Origin: JAEXNA01 sp041676625
GTDB lineage: Bacteria; Vulcanimicrobiota; Xenobia; Xenobiales; JADMJV01
Length of the DNA stretch: 64,000 nt
Reading direction: 5' to 3'
Assembly (NCBI GenBank): GCA_041676625.1
Contig: JBAYRN010000001.1
Location: forward strand, 61,808 to 125,807
Shown: one piece after another, positions 1 to 8,152 of the stretch
Numbering within the stretch: position 1 is the stretch's first letter
How the letters are laid out: every line of letters starts with the position of its first letter
The notes under the pieces: model-generated
What the model was told of the DNA's origin: nothing
What the model saw: the letters and a program-made list of their open reading frames with translations, nothing else
Databases searched by the model: none
Translations under genes and position numbers: made by a program

Positions 1-2
1 CC

Positions 3-260
3 GAAGGGTTTCACCTGAAACCGGAGGGTCCTCACTTCTGGGCTGCCGGTGAGCCTGAGCAGCCGAGCACCCTGTTGATCTGGCGTGAGGGCAGACCGCT
101 GGGTCGACTCCCTCTGGATGAGTCGGAGTTTCCTAAAGGCTATCTATTGCTCTACGCAGACGATCAATTCCCCGCCGATCAATACTGGAGCGGCCCCGAT
201 CGGGAGGCGATCTCCCAATTGGGGCCGTGGCTAGAGGCTATGAAGCGACAAGTTAACTAG
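3..260 (+). CDS. C-terminal fragment of an unknown protein
   Basis: The reading frame is open from the left edge of the window to a TAG at 258-260, so this is the 3' end of a gene that starts outside. About 85 residues are visible; they are rich in Pro, Glu and Trp and end in MKRQVN. I recognise no family. The stop overlaps the stop of the convergent thioredoxin gene by a few bases, which fits two real genes meeting tail to tail. No start codon or domain can be assigned from this fragment. Confidence 0.6.
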   Translation, partial: EGFHLKPEGPHFWAAGEPEQPSTLLIWREGRPLGRLPLDESEFPKGYLLLYADDQFPADQYWSGPDREAISQLGPWLEAMKRQVN

Positions 261-586
261 CCGGCCAGCATTTTGTCCAGTTGGCTTTTGATCTTAGCGG
301 GGGGGGCGAAGCCGGGTTGGACCGAGATCGCTTGGCCATTCAGATAGTAGCAGAGCGTAGGAAGTCCCTTGACGCCCAACTTGGCGGCCCATCGTTGCTG
401 CTGGTCGGTGTTGAGTTTGACAAACTTAACTCGGCCCTCGTATTCGCCGGCCAACTGATCTAGAACGGGGAGTAAGCGCTGGCAAGGAGGGCACCAGGTG
501 GCGAAAAAGTCCACCAAGACCGGCTCGTCGGCATTGACCACTTCCGCTTCAAACTCGTCGTCGGTAATTTCTTTCAGTTTTCCCAT
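257..586 (-). CDS. Thioredoxin
   Basis: A 109-residue, single-domain thioredoxin that reduces disulfides in cytoplasmic proteins. The active site WCPPC is at residues 31-35; a Pro replaces the usual Gly of WCGPC, a change known in some bacterial thioredoxins and expected to alter redox potential. The cis-proline is in LPT at residues 75-77. There is no signal peptide, so it is cytoplasmic. An AAGGA lies about 12 bases before the ATG. It lies downstream of the Tricorn protease gene on the same strand, with a 41-base gap. Family assignment is secure; the particular trx symbol is not. Confidence 0.93.
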   Translation of the reverse strand: MGKLKEITDDEFEAEVVNADEPVLVDFFATWCPPCQRLLPVLDQLAGEYEGRVKFVKLNTDQQQRWAAKLGVKGLPTLCYYLNGQAISVQPGFAPPAKIKSQLDKMLAG

Positions 587-627
587 CGTGTCTCTGGTTC
601 CTTATAAAGTTCTATGACCACCCCAGG

Positions 628-3600
628 TTACAACCTGCACCTTGAGTTAGAGTTCCCTCGTTCGGTGATCTGGTCCACCCTGATGCAGTCGGTTTTCTCG
701 ATCTGCTCCAGGGCAACCTCTACCGCGCGAGCCAGTTGGGGATCTTTCCCTGCGCGCCAGTCCTGAGGTCGGATCTCGATCTCTTCATCGGGATCGGTCC
801 CGTAATTTTCTACCCCCCACCCTACGTCGGGAAACCAGAACGCAAATTCGGGCTGAGTGGTGACCGTGCCGTCCACCAGGGAATGGCGCGGCCAGATCCC
901 GATGGTGCCACCCCAGGTGCGTTTGCCAAGTAGTGGGCCCAGCCCCAGTAGCTTGAAGCAGTGGCTGAAGATATCGCCGTCGGAGCCCGCTTGTTCGTTG
1001 GTGATGGCCACCAGCGGTCCGGCCAGCGATTCCTGGGGGTAGGGAATGGGAGCGCCCCAGCGCTGCACGTCGAAACCGATGCGCCGGCGCTGCAGTTTCT
1101 CCAGCAAAAGCCCTGAGACGTTGCCCCCACCGTTGTAGCGAACGTCGACGATCAGGCCGTCCCGTTCCACCTCGGAATAAAAGGAGCGATGAAACTCGGC
1201 AAAGCCGTCCGGCCCCATGTTGGGGATATGGAGGTAGCCCACTTTGCCGTCAGAGAGTTCGTGGACCTTGCGCTTGTTTCTCTCCACCCACTCCCGATAG
1301 CGCACCGGTGTCTCTCGTTTGAGGGCCAGCACCACTACATCTTCGGGTTTGGGTTTGCCTTTGCCGCGATGGGAGGAGCGCCTGACCACGGTGAGGGTGA
1401 CCCTCTGCTCGGCTTGATTGACCAGGAATTTTTCGCAGGGTTCCGTGGGGGAAACCGGATGCCCATTGACCGCGGTGAGCACGTCGCCCGGCTCCAGGGG
1501 GTGGTGAAGGACCCGCAAAGGAGAGGTCTCGGTTTCTGAACGGGGGTCCCCCTCGGCGATCTCCAGGATCCTGTATCCTCGGGCTCGTCCGTCCCATTTG
1601 AGGGTGGCGGCCAGTTTCCCCTGGGCGTAGTAGGGGCCTGGCCGGTAGTCTCCTCCGTATTCGTAGGCGTGGGAGGTGCCGAGTTCGCCCTGGAACTCCC
1701 ACAGCAGATCGGAAAACTCCCGGCGAGTGGCGATGCGATCGAGCAGGGGAGAATACCGCTTGAGCACTTCGTTCCAGTCGATGGAGGCCATCTTGGGGTC
1801 CCAGAAGTGGTCCCGCATCAGTCGCCAGGCCTCTCGCAGCATCTGTTGCCACTCCAGTTGGGGTTTGACCGAGACCTTGATCCGGTTGAGATCGAGCCAC
1901 CCCGAAGCGCGGTTTTGACCCCTCCCGTTTCCGGCGTTCATTTTATCGGTTCGTACCACCCGAAGCGCGTTGTCGCTGCGGTAGATCAAGGTGGAGCGAT
2001 CCAGGGAGAGATCGAATCCGGAGATGGCCGTGAAGGGCTTGGCGAGCTCCTGGCTCTTGAAATCGTAAGTCTCCAGGATGGCTTCGGGGCCATTCTTGGG
2101 AGTTCGGGCCGTGGCCAACACCGAGCGCACCGGCGATTTACCCAGGATCACCTTTCCCTTGACCGCCAGCACACCAAAATAGCGTCCTTCATCCACCGGG
2201 AAAACCCGTATCCGCTCTTCGATACCTTCCAGGTCCACCCGGATGGGGCGGGGCGCTTTGTTCTTGTCGTCCTTCTTCTTTTTCTTGTCCTCCTTCTCAT
2301 CGTCGGCATCCAGGTAAGGGGAGGGAGGCTCCGGGGGGTCGGCTCCGGGGGCGCGCTCCCGGCCCAAGAACGGATCGGGCTGCTCTTTTTGCAGGGTGAC
2401 CAGATGAGGGCGCGAGGCCCGGGGAAAGCTGTACTCGAAAAACAGATTGTCCTTCACCGGATCGAAGTCGCGGCAACTTAGAAAATAGAGATAGCGCCCT
2501 TCCGGATCGAAATCGGGAGACCAGTCGTGAAACGGTACGCTGGTGACGGGGGTGCTTTCTCTGCTCGCCCAGCTCCACAGCATGATGCGGCTATCCTGCC
2601 GATTGACCTTGCGGGAGAAGGCCAGCCACAGGCTATCGGGTGACCAGGCCGCGTCGTTGATCCGGTCGTAGTCGTCGTGGGCGATCTTGACCAGCGCCGG
2701 GAGCGGCGGTTCGGACGAGTTCTTAGCCTTGCCCCCTTTAAAGAGCTTGCGTTTGTGCCACTTCAAGAAGTGGTCGTCGACTTCCAGGGCGTACAGTTCG
2801 TGGCGGTGGTTGGAGAACCAGAGACGCTTGCCGCAAGGGGCGAGCCCCATGTTGAGGACCCGACCAATGTCCTGGCCCGAGGTCAGCGCGAGATACTCCC
2901 CGGGCGTATCCTTGGGGTCCTGGACCAGGAACAGTCCGATCTCTTCTTCGCCGCTTTGGTCGTTGACGCAAAAGATACCGTGGGGCGACCAGCGCAAACG
3001 CCGGTAGCGGACTCCGTCGTGCTCCCCCAACTGGGTCACCGCGCCCTCCCAGTGGGAAAAGCAGAAGGCCTTGCCCCGGGATACGATGGCGGTTCGGGAG
3101 CCGTCCGGGCTCAGGTTGTACCCCTGTAGGTAGCGAGGGGTGTTGACAAAGTGCCGGGCCAGCCTCCGGCGCTGGGTGTGGACCGTGACCTCCAACTTCT
3201 CAGCGTTTTCTTTGCGGGGGTCATAGAGATAGAGGTCGCCGCCGCACTGATAGACGATCCGTTTGCCATCGCTGGCGGGGTACCTCAGATAGAAGTTCTG
3301 ATGGTGGGTGTGCCGGGTCAGCTCGGAGCCGTCGGGCAGACAGCTATAAAGGTTGCACATCCCCTCGTGGTCGGAGCCGAAGTAGATGCGGTCGCCCACC
3401 CACAGGGGCCGGGTTAGATTACCGTGCAACTTCAGCAGGGTGGTGAAGCTGCCGTTTTCGGCCCGATCGATCCAGATCTGGCCCGCGGTTCCGCCGCGAT
3501 ATCGCTTCCAGCGGGCGGGATCCCAGGTGTGACGACCGATCACTCGTCCTTTCACCGGGGAGTAGCTGATGTGAGCGGCGGGGCCCAGATTCAGCGGCTC

Positions 3601-4020
3601 TGGGGGGCCTCCTTCGGCAGGCACCTCGCCCAACTGAAAGATGCGGCGAAACGGGCACCCCGCGCTGGTGGTGAAAAGGACTGAGTTGCCATTCCGGCTC
3701 CAGCCTACGCAGCGGGTGTCGTCGCCCAGATAAGTGAGGCGCCGGGGCTCCATCTCATCTAAGCGCGTCACGTAGATCTCGGGTTGGCCTTCATCCATGC
3801 TGGTATAAGCCAGCCACTGTCCGTCGGGAGAGAGATGAGGATCGGAGGAGCGGCCGGGGTTGGCAGTCAGTCGCAGGGCGTCGGTGCTCCTGCTGCTCAG
3901 GTCTCTCAGCCAGAGATCGTCTTCGAAGATAAAAATGAGCTTGTCACCGCAGATGGTGGGGCGCTGATAGTAACCGGTAAGTCCCATAGACAACGGCGTT
4001 TGGCCGAAAAGGGCTCTCAC
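628..4020 (-). CDS. Tricorn protease homologue (S41 family)
   Basis: A large self-compartmentalising serine protease expected to degrade peptides released by other proteases. The 1130 residues follow the Tricorn order: N-terminal beta-propeller repeats (to about 660, with Tricorn-like opening GYYQRPTI), a Lys/Asp-rich linker near 555-580, a helical segment, a PDZ domain near 830-910, and the C-terminal protease core. The Ser-His pair is S783-H784 in GTSHAYE, and the nucleophile is S1013 in AGSDGD, followed by GGTIG. The frame opens at a GTG (4020); an ATG at 3987 begins the conserved part and could be the true start. It is divergent from proS, only 26 bases away. Length and motifs match the family (about 1070 residues in archaea). 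Confidence 0.95.
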   Translation of the reverse strand: MRALFGQTPLSMGLTGYYQRPTICGDKLIFIFEDDLWLRDLSSRSTDALRLTANPGRSSDPHLSPDGQWLAYTSMDEGQPEIYVTRLDEMEPRRLTYLGDDTRCVGWSRNGNSVLFTTSAGCPFRRIFQLGEVPAEGGPPEPLNLGPAAHISYSPVKGRVIGRHTWDPARWKRYRGGTAGQIWIDRAENGSFTTLLKLHGNLTRPLWVGDRIYFGSDHEGMCNLYSCLPDGSELTRHTHHQNFYLRYPASDGKRIVYQCGGDLYLYDPRKENAEKLEVTVHTQRRRLARHFVNTPRYLQGYNLSPDGSRTAIVSRGKAFCFSHWEGAVTQLGEHDGVRYRRLRWSPHGIFCVNDQSGEEEIGLFLVQDPKDTPGEYLALTSGQDIGRVLNMGLAPCGKRLWFSNHRHELYALEVDDHFLKWHKRKLFKGGKAKNSSEPPLPALVKIAHDDYDRINDAAWSPDSLWLAFSRKVNRQDSRIMLWSWASRESTPVTSVPFHDWSPDFDPEGRYLYFLSCRDFDPVKDNLFFEYSFPRASRPHLVTLQKEQPDPFLGRERAPGADPPEPPSPYLDADDEKEDKKKKKDDKNKAPRPIRVDLEGIEERIRVFPVDEGRYFGVLAVKGKVILGKSPVRSVLATARTPKNGPEAILETYDFKSQELAKPFTAISGFDLSLDRSTLIYRSDNALRVVRTDKMNAGNGRGQNRASGWLDLNRIKVSVKPQLEWQQMLREAWRLMRDHFWDPKMASIDWNEVLKRYSPLLDRIATRREFSDLLWEFQGELGTSHAYEYGGDYRPGPYYAQGKLAATLKWDGRARGYRILEIAEGDPRSETETSPLRVLHHPLEPGDVLTAVNGHPVSPTEPCEKFLVNQAEQRVTLTVVRRSSHRGKGKPKPEDVVVLALKRETPVRYREWVERNKRKVHELSDGKVGYLHIPNMGPDGFAEFHRSFYSEVERDGLIVDVRYNGGGNVSGLLLEKLQRRRIGFDVQRWGAPIPYPQESLAGPLVAITNEQAGSDGDIFSHCFKLLGLGPLLGKRTWGGTIGIWPRHSLVDGTVTTQPEFAFWFPDVGWGVENYGTDPDEEIEIRPQDWRAGKDPQLARAVEVALEQIEKTDCIRVDQITERGNSNSRCRL

Positions 4021-4046
4021 TCCTTCGATTCGAAGGGGCGCTGCCT

Positions 4047-5585
4047 ATGGCCAAGAACATTATCACTCGCGAATCCGATTACAACCAGTGGTACCTGGAC
4101 GTCATCAAAGCTGCCCAACTTGCCGACTACTCACCGGTGCGGGGGTGTATGGTGATCCGACCCACCGGATACGCCCTCTGGGAGGCGATTCAGCAAGACC
4201 TGGATGCTCGCTTCAAAGCGACCGGACACACCAACGCCTATTTTCCCCTCCTCATCCCGGTGAGTTTTCTCCAGAAGGAGGCCGAGCACGTGGAGGGCTT
4301 TGCCATGGAGTGCGCGGTGGTTACCCACTCCGGGCTGGAGCAGGGCGAAGACGGCAACCTGAAGACCAAAGGCGAGCTGGCAGAGCCCTTGATCGTGCGC
4401 CCCACCTCGGAGACCGTGATCGGCCATATGTACAGCCAGTGGATCCAGAGTTATCGGGACCTTCCGGTTCTGATCAATCAGTGGGCCAACGTCATGCGCT
4501 GGGAGTTGCGCACCCGGATGTTTCTGCGCACTTCCGAGTTTTTGTGGCAGGAGGGGCACACCGCCCACGAGACGGCCGAGGAGGCGGAAGAGGAGACCCT
4601 CCGGATGCTGGATGTCTACGCCGATTTTGTTCAGGACTTCCTGGCCATCCCGGTCGTGAAAGGGCGCAAGACCGAGAGCGAAAAGTTTCCCGGAGCCGAT
4701 ACCACCTACTGCATAGAAGCTCTGATGCAAGACGGCAAGGCTCTGCAGGCCGGTACTTCGCACAATCTGGGGCAAAACTTTGCCAGAGCGTTTGAGATCT
4801 CGTTTCTGGGGCGGGACAACCAGCAGCACCTCTGTTGGACCACCAGTTGGGGAGTCTCCACCCGCCTGATCGGGGCCCTCATCATGACTCACTCCGACGA
4901 CGAGGGGCTGGTCTTGCCGCCCCGGGTGGCCCCGGTGGTGTGCGCCATCGTCCCCATCTACCGAAAGGACGAAGAGAAGGAGCAGGTTCTCGAGGCCTGC
5001 CGCCAGATGCTGCGAAACCTCTGTGGCGACTCCGCCGTGGAGCAAGCCCAGCGCCGTCTGGGCAGCCAGGAGCAGTTGGCGGTCTTTTTTGGCGAAGGCC
5101 ACCGCCGCCAGGTGGTCCTCGATCTGCGAGACAGCAAACCGGTGGATAAGCACTTCTACTGGGAGCAACGGGGAGTGCCGTTTCGCCTGGAAGTGGGCCC
5201 GCGGGACGTGGAGAAAAAGGCTTGCGTGCTGAAGAACCGCTTGAATCGGGAGAAGGAGTTTCTGCAGCAGGACGATCTCTCCACCGAGTGGCTCCAGGAG
5301 AAGCTGGAAGCTATGCAGGCGGAGCTGTTCGAGCGAGCCCAGAGGCGTACCGAGGAGTGGACCACCACGGTGGAGACTTACGACCAGTTGAAGGAAGCCC
5401 TGGCCAACCGCTCTGGTTTCATTCGCTGCTGGTTCAATCCCGGTGTGGAAAATGAGAAGAAGATCAAGGACGAGACCAAAGGAACCGTTCGTTGCATTCC
5501 CCTGGAGCAACCGGGGGGTCAGGGTGCCTGTGTTTTCAGCGGAGAGCCTGCCGACCAGCAGGTGCTGTTCGCGATCGCTTACTGA
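4047..5585 (+). CDS. proS: Prolyl-tRNA synthetase, archaeal/eukaryote-type
   Basis: Class II aminoacyl-tRNA synthetase charging tRNA-Pro. At 512 residues it has no INS editing domain and matches the short archaeal/eukaryotic architecture: catalytic core with the motif-1 region GCMVIRPTGY, RPTSETVIG, the motif-2 region RTSEFLWQEGHT, AGTSHNLGQ and the motif-3 region STRLIGALIMTHSDD; an anticodon-binding domain (about 280-390); and the extra C-terminal domain ending in the typical AIAY with a terminal Tyr. AAGGGG precedes the ATG. The 3' end overlaps the convergent modA-like gene by 7 bases. This ProRS type occurs in Thermus and scattered bacterial phyla, so it is not a sign of recent transfer on its own. 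Confidence 0.96.
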   Translation: MAKNIITRESDYNQWYLDVIKAAQLADYSPVRGCMVIRPTGYALWEAIQQDLDARFKATGHTNAYFPLLIPVSFLQKEAEHVEGFAMECAVVTHSGLEQGEDGNLKTKGELAEPLIVRPTSETVIGHMYSQWIQSYRDLPVLINQWANVMRWELRTRMFLRTSEFLWQEGHTAHETAEEAEEETLRMLDVYADFVQDFLAIPVVKGRKTESEKFPGADTTYCIEALMQDGKALQAGTSHNLGQNFARAFEISFLGRDNQQHLCWTTSWGVSTRLIGALIMTHSDDEGLVLPPRVAPVVCAIVPIYRKDEEKEQVLEACRQMLRNLCGDSAVEQAQRRLGSQEQLAVFFGEGHRRQVVLDLRDSKPVDKHFYWEQRGVPFRLEVGPRDVEKKACVLKNRLNREKEFLQQDDLSTEWLQEKLEAMQAELFERAQRRTEEWTTTVETYDQLKEALANRSGFIRCWFNPGVENEKKIKDETKGTVRCIPLEQPGGQGACVFSGEPADQQVLFAIAY

Positions 5586-6298
5586 GCACTTGCAGCCACC
5601 GCAGTGAAGCCGGCGGCCTTGAGGGCCGCTTGGCCGCGCTCGGAGGTCAGGTCCTGGTAAAGCTGTCGGGCCTCCGGGCCCGCCCCCTCCAGCAAGACCG
5701 CCAGGTATAGGATCGGTTCATGTCCACTCAGGTCCAGTCCCGGTACCTCCCGCAGTCCGGGCCAGTGGCCTAAATCGGAGGCGTACACCACGGCCATATC
5801 GGCGTGCCCAAGGTCTAGAGTGCTCAGCACCGCTGTGGCGTCCTTCAGATAGACACGCTGGGCCGCGATTCGGGCGTTTTTCAGGGCCTGCTCGCTGTAG
5901 ACTCCCAGTGGTGCCGATTTGGGGTCAGCCAGGGCCAGTAACACAGAATCATGGAGGAGTAGATTCGCATCTGCCGGGCCGTCCTGCTGAGCGGCCAGCA
6001 CCAACCGGTTGCTCGCGAAGGCGCTGCTCTCGGCGATCTTGTCGGCGGGCAGTCGCTGCTCCAGGGAGGCGTCGGCGAGCAACAAAAGCTCGGCCTGGGC
6101 TCCGGCCAGATACTGGGTCACCAGGGTGTGGGATCCGCCGGAGTGCAGAGATAAAGAATCAGCCGGCCCACTCCACAGTTCATTGGCTACCTTGCTCAGA
6201 CTGGCCGCACAAAAAACTGTGGTGGTGGGAGGAGTCGGTTTGCTACAACCTCCACAAAGAAAAAGAAGCAAGCAAATCAGAGACGCAAGCTTCTTCAT
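5579..6298 (-). CDS. ModA-like substrate-binding lipoprotein
   Basis: A 239-residue periplasmic binding protein of the molybdate/tungstate ModA type (type II periplasmic-binding fold). A lipoprotein signal ends at Cys18 in LFLCGGC, so it should be lipid-anchored outside the inner membrane. The mature start FCAASLSKV matches the ModA opening, where the Ser/Ala contact the oxyanion. No permease (ModB) or ATPase (ModC) gene is adjacent, so the partner must be elsewhere or the ligand may differ. It starts 11 bases after the unknown 549-aa gene, suggesting co-transcription. Confident on fold, less on ligand. Confidence 0.85.
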   Translation of the reverse strand: MKKLASLICLLLFLCGGCSKPTPPTTTVFCAASLSKVANELWSGPADSLSLHSGGSHTLVTQYLAGAQAELLLLADASLEQRLPADKIAESSAFASNRLVLAAQQDGPADANLLLHDSVLLALADPKSAPLGVYSEQALKNARIAAQRVYLKDATAVLSTLDLGHADMAVVYASDLGHWPGLREVPGLDLSGHEPILYLAVLLEGAGPEARQLYQDLTSERGQAALKAAGFTAVAASAQ

Positions 6299-6309
6299 AT
6301 CGAGACCAA

Positions 6310-7959
6310 TCAGGAGTCGGCGCGGGCTGATTCCGTGGCCACCGGGAACTCGGGGATCAATTCCTCGGCCTGCGGCAGATCCGGCAGAAGTCCTGGGCCG
6401 GCATCGCTGTCTTCAGCCAGATCACTCTCGTCTTCGGTCTGGGGCGGCTCGCTTATGGGCAACTCCGCGGAGAGGGAGGGAAACGCGCGTTCCTCTCGTT
6501 CGGTGATGGGAGGCGGAGAGATGTCGTCCTCGTCGGCCGGGATATCGATCTGAATGGCGTTGGACGGCTCAGCGAAGCGGTTTTCATCCCTTTGACCGTC
6601 AAAAGCCGGAAGAACTCCCGGCGCCGGGGCCTCGAAACTGTCTGCCAGTAGACGCGCGGAGGAAGAGTCTTCTTCGTCATCCTCAAAGTCATTCAGGGCC
6701 GGCGGGTCCTGATAAGAGGCGTCGCTCTCCGGGCGGGTGGGGGCAACTCGATCGGGAACCATCTTCTTGACGATGAGTTCTTGAACTTTGACCGGGGTCA
6801 GATCGGCCAATGGATCGAGGACCTCCCGCAGGTAAGCGCGTTGCCTCTCCACCAGGATGGTACGGAGCGAGGTTTCCAGATCGGATAAACTGTCTATGAA
6901 GGCGAAATTGCCGGATTCATTGCTCTGCTGCAGGTGATGCCGCATGAGCGTGGAGGTTCGGTCGGTGGAGACCACGATGATATCTTTGAGTTGGTAGGCC
7001 GCCACCTGGGCGCCCACCAGATAACCGTCGTCGAGGGTCAGGCGACGGTTGCTCAGTACGATCAAAAAGCACTGCTGACTGGTTTGCAGATAAACCCGGC
7101 TGGGCCCGCTTTCGGAGCGGCAGACGTGAACGGCATCCGGGCCCAGTTCCAGGTTGCGCAAGGTGCCGAGTAGCAGCAGCAACAGCCACTGATCATTGGC
7201 CAGCAGTTGTCGGCAGAAGGGGGTGCAGGAGATGACCTCGTCCACATTGTCGTTGCTGATGGCGGTACCGCCGATGAAGAACTTCTGAGAGGCCTCTTCC
7301 AGGGAGGCCCGACTCGGTACTCGCAAGATCTGTTGCCCGGTCTTTTGATCGATGACCGCATAATCTTTACGGATCAGCTCGAGATCCTCGAAATGAGAAA
7401 GCATGCCGAAAAGGTCCTTGACCCCGGTGGTATCGATCTCCCGAACCAGGACCGACTCTTGACTCGCGAGTTGCTCCAGGAGCTTGCGGCTTCGACCGTT
7501 CATGAGCTCTCGGGCTGCTTCCAACTCTTTTTCGCTCACTTCGGTGGAGGCCGGTTCGGCGTCTTCGGGTATAAAGCTATTCTCCCGCCGATCTTCCCAG
7601 TCGCCGACCCGGGCACCACTCGATTCCAGGCAAGCTCGGACGTCGGAGAAGAAACCGTCGAGATCGGCCTCCTTGCCGTTGGAAATGCCGGAGGCTTCCA
7701 GCAGGTTTTGGGCTCCGTTGTACCTCACGAAGCAGATCGTTCCGGGTTGGGTCAGAAAGATTTCTCCCAATTCCACGACCCCATCGTCATTGACCGGATC
7801 CGGCAAAATGTCGGCGTCTTCCAGGCCCAATCTACGAGCGTACTCCAGACGTACCCCGGAGAGGAGTGAATTGTAACGGCCCTGCAGTTGGGCTTGAAAG
7901 CTCCTGGCTGATTTGGGATCCAGCTTCACGGAGGCGCTCTTGTGAATAATGTTTAGCAT
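6310..7959 (-). CDS. Unknown 549-aa protein with acidic tail
   Basis: No family recognised. The first 370 or so residues look folded, with two alternating alpha/beta regions: residues 1-100 with hydrophobic strands such as TICFVRY, and about 170-390 with QQCFLIVLSNRR and DIIVVSTDR. The second region faintly recalls the Roadblock/LC7 or profilin-like folds of small-GTPase regulators, but I cannot support that. Residues from about 415 to the end are acidic, Pro/Ser-rich and probably disordered. There is no signal peptide or membrane segment, so it should be cytoplasmic. The ATG at 7957-7959 has no strong ribosome site. It is probably co-transcribed with the downstream ModA-like gene. Confidence 0.75.
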   Translation of the reverse strand: MLNIIHKSASVKLDPKSARSFQAQLQGRYNSLLSGVRLEYARRLGLEDADILPDPVNDDGVVELGEIFLTQPGTICFVRYNGAQNLLEASGISNGKEADLDGFFSDVRACLESSGARVGDWEDRRENSFIPEDAEPASTEVSEKELEAARELMNGRSRKLLEQLASQESVLVREIDTTGVKDLFGMLSHFEDLELIRKDYAVIDQKTGQQILRVPSRASLEEASQKFFIGGTAISNDNVDEVISCTPFCRQLLANDQWLLLLLLGTLRNLELGPDAVHVCRSESGPSRVYLQTSQQCFLIVLSNRRLTLDDGYLVGAQVAAYQLKDIIVVSTDRTSTLMRHHLQQSNESGNFAFIDSLSDLETSLRTILVERQRAYLREVLDPLADLTPVKVQELIVKKMVPDRVAPTRPESDASYQDPPALNDFEDDEEDSSSARLLADSFEAPAPGVLPAFDGQRDENRFAEPSNAIQIDIPADEDDISPPPITEREERAFPSLSAELPISEPPQTEDESDLAEDSDAGPGLLPDLPQAEELIPEFPVATESARADS

Positions 7960-8152
7960 GTCTTGTCTCGCTATGTATACTCCTGTTGGAGTTTAGTTCG
8001 TGCGCTTTCTCGTCGTTCTTTGCGACTTCCTTCCCTTCCGGGTCGGATCCGAACGAACCTTCGGGATCTGAGGATCACCGTAACATATACCTACCACAGG
8101 AGAGGGGCCCGGGCCTGGTGTCTCGTATCTGAACTGTTCAGGGGACTTTGGA

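Noticed and set aside
4131..5510. Open frame of 459 codons antisense to proS
   Set aside because: proS has all synthetase motifs; the antisense product has no recognisable domain.
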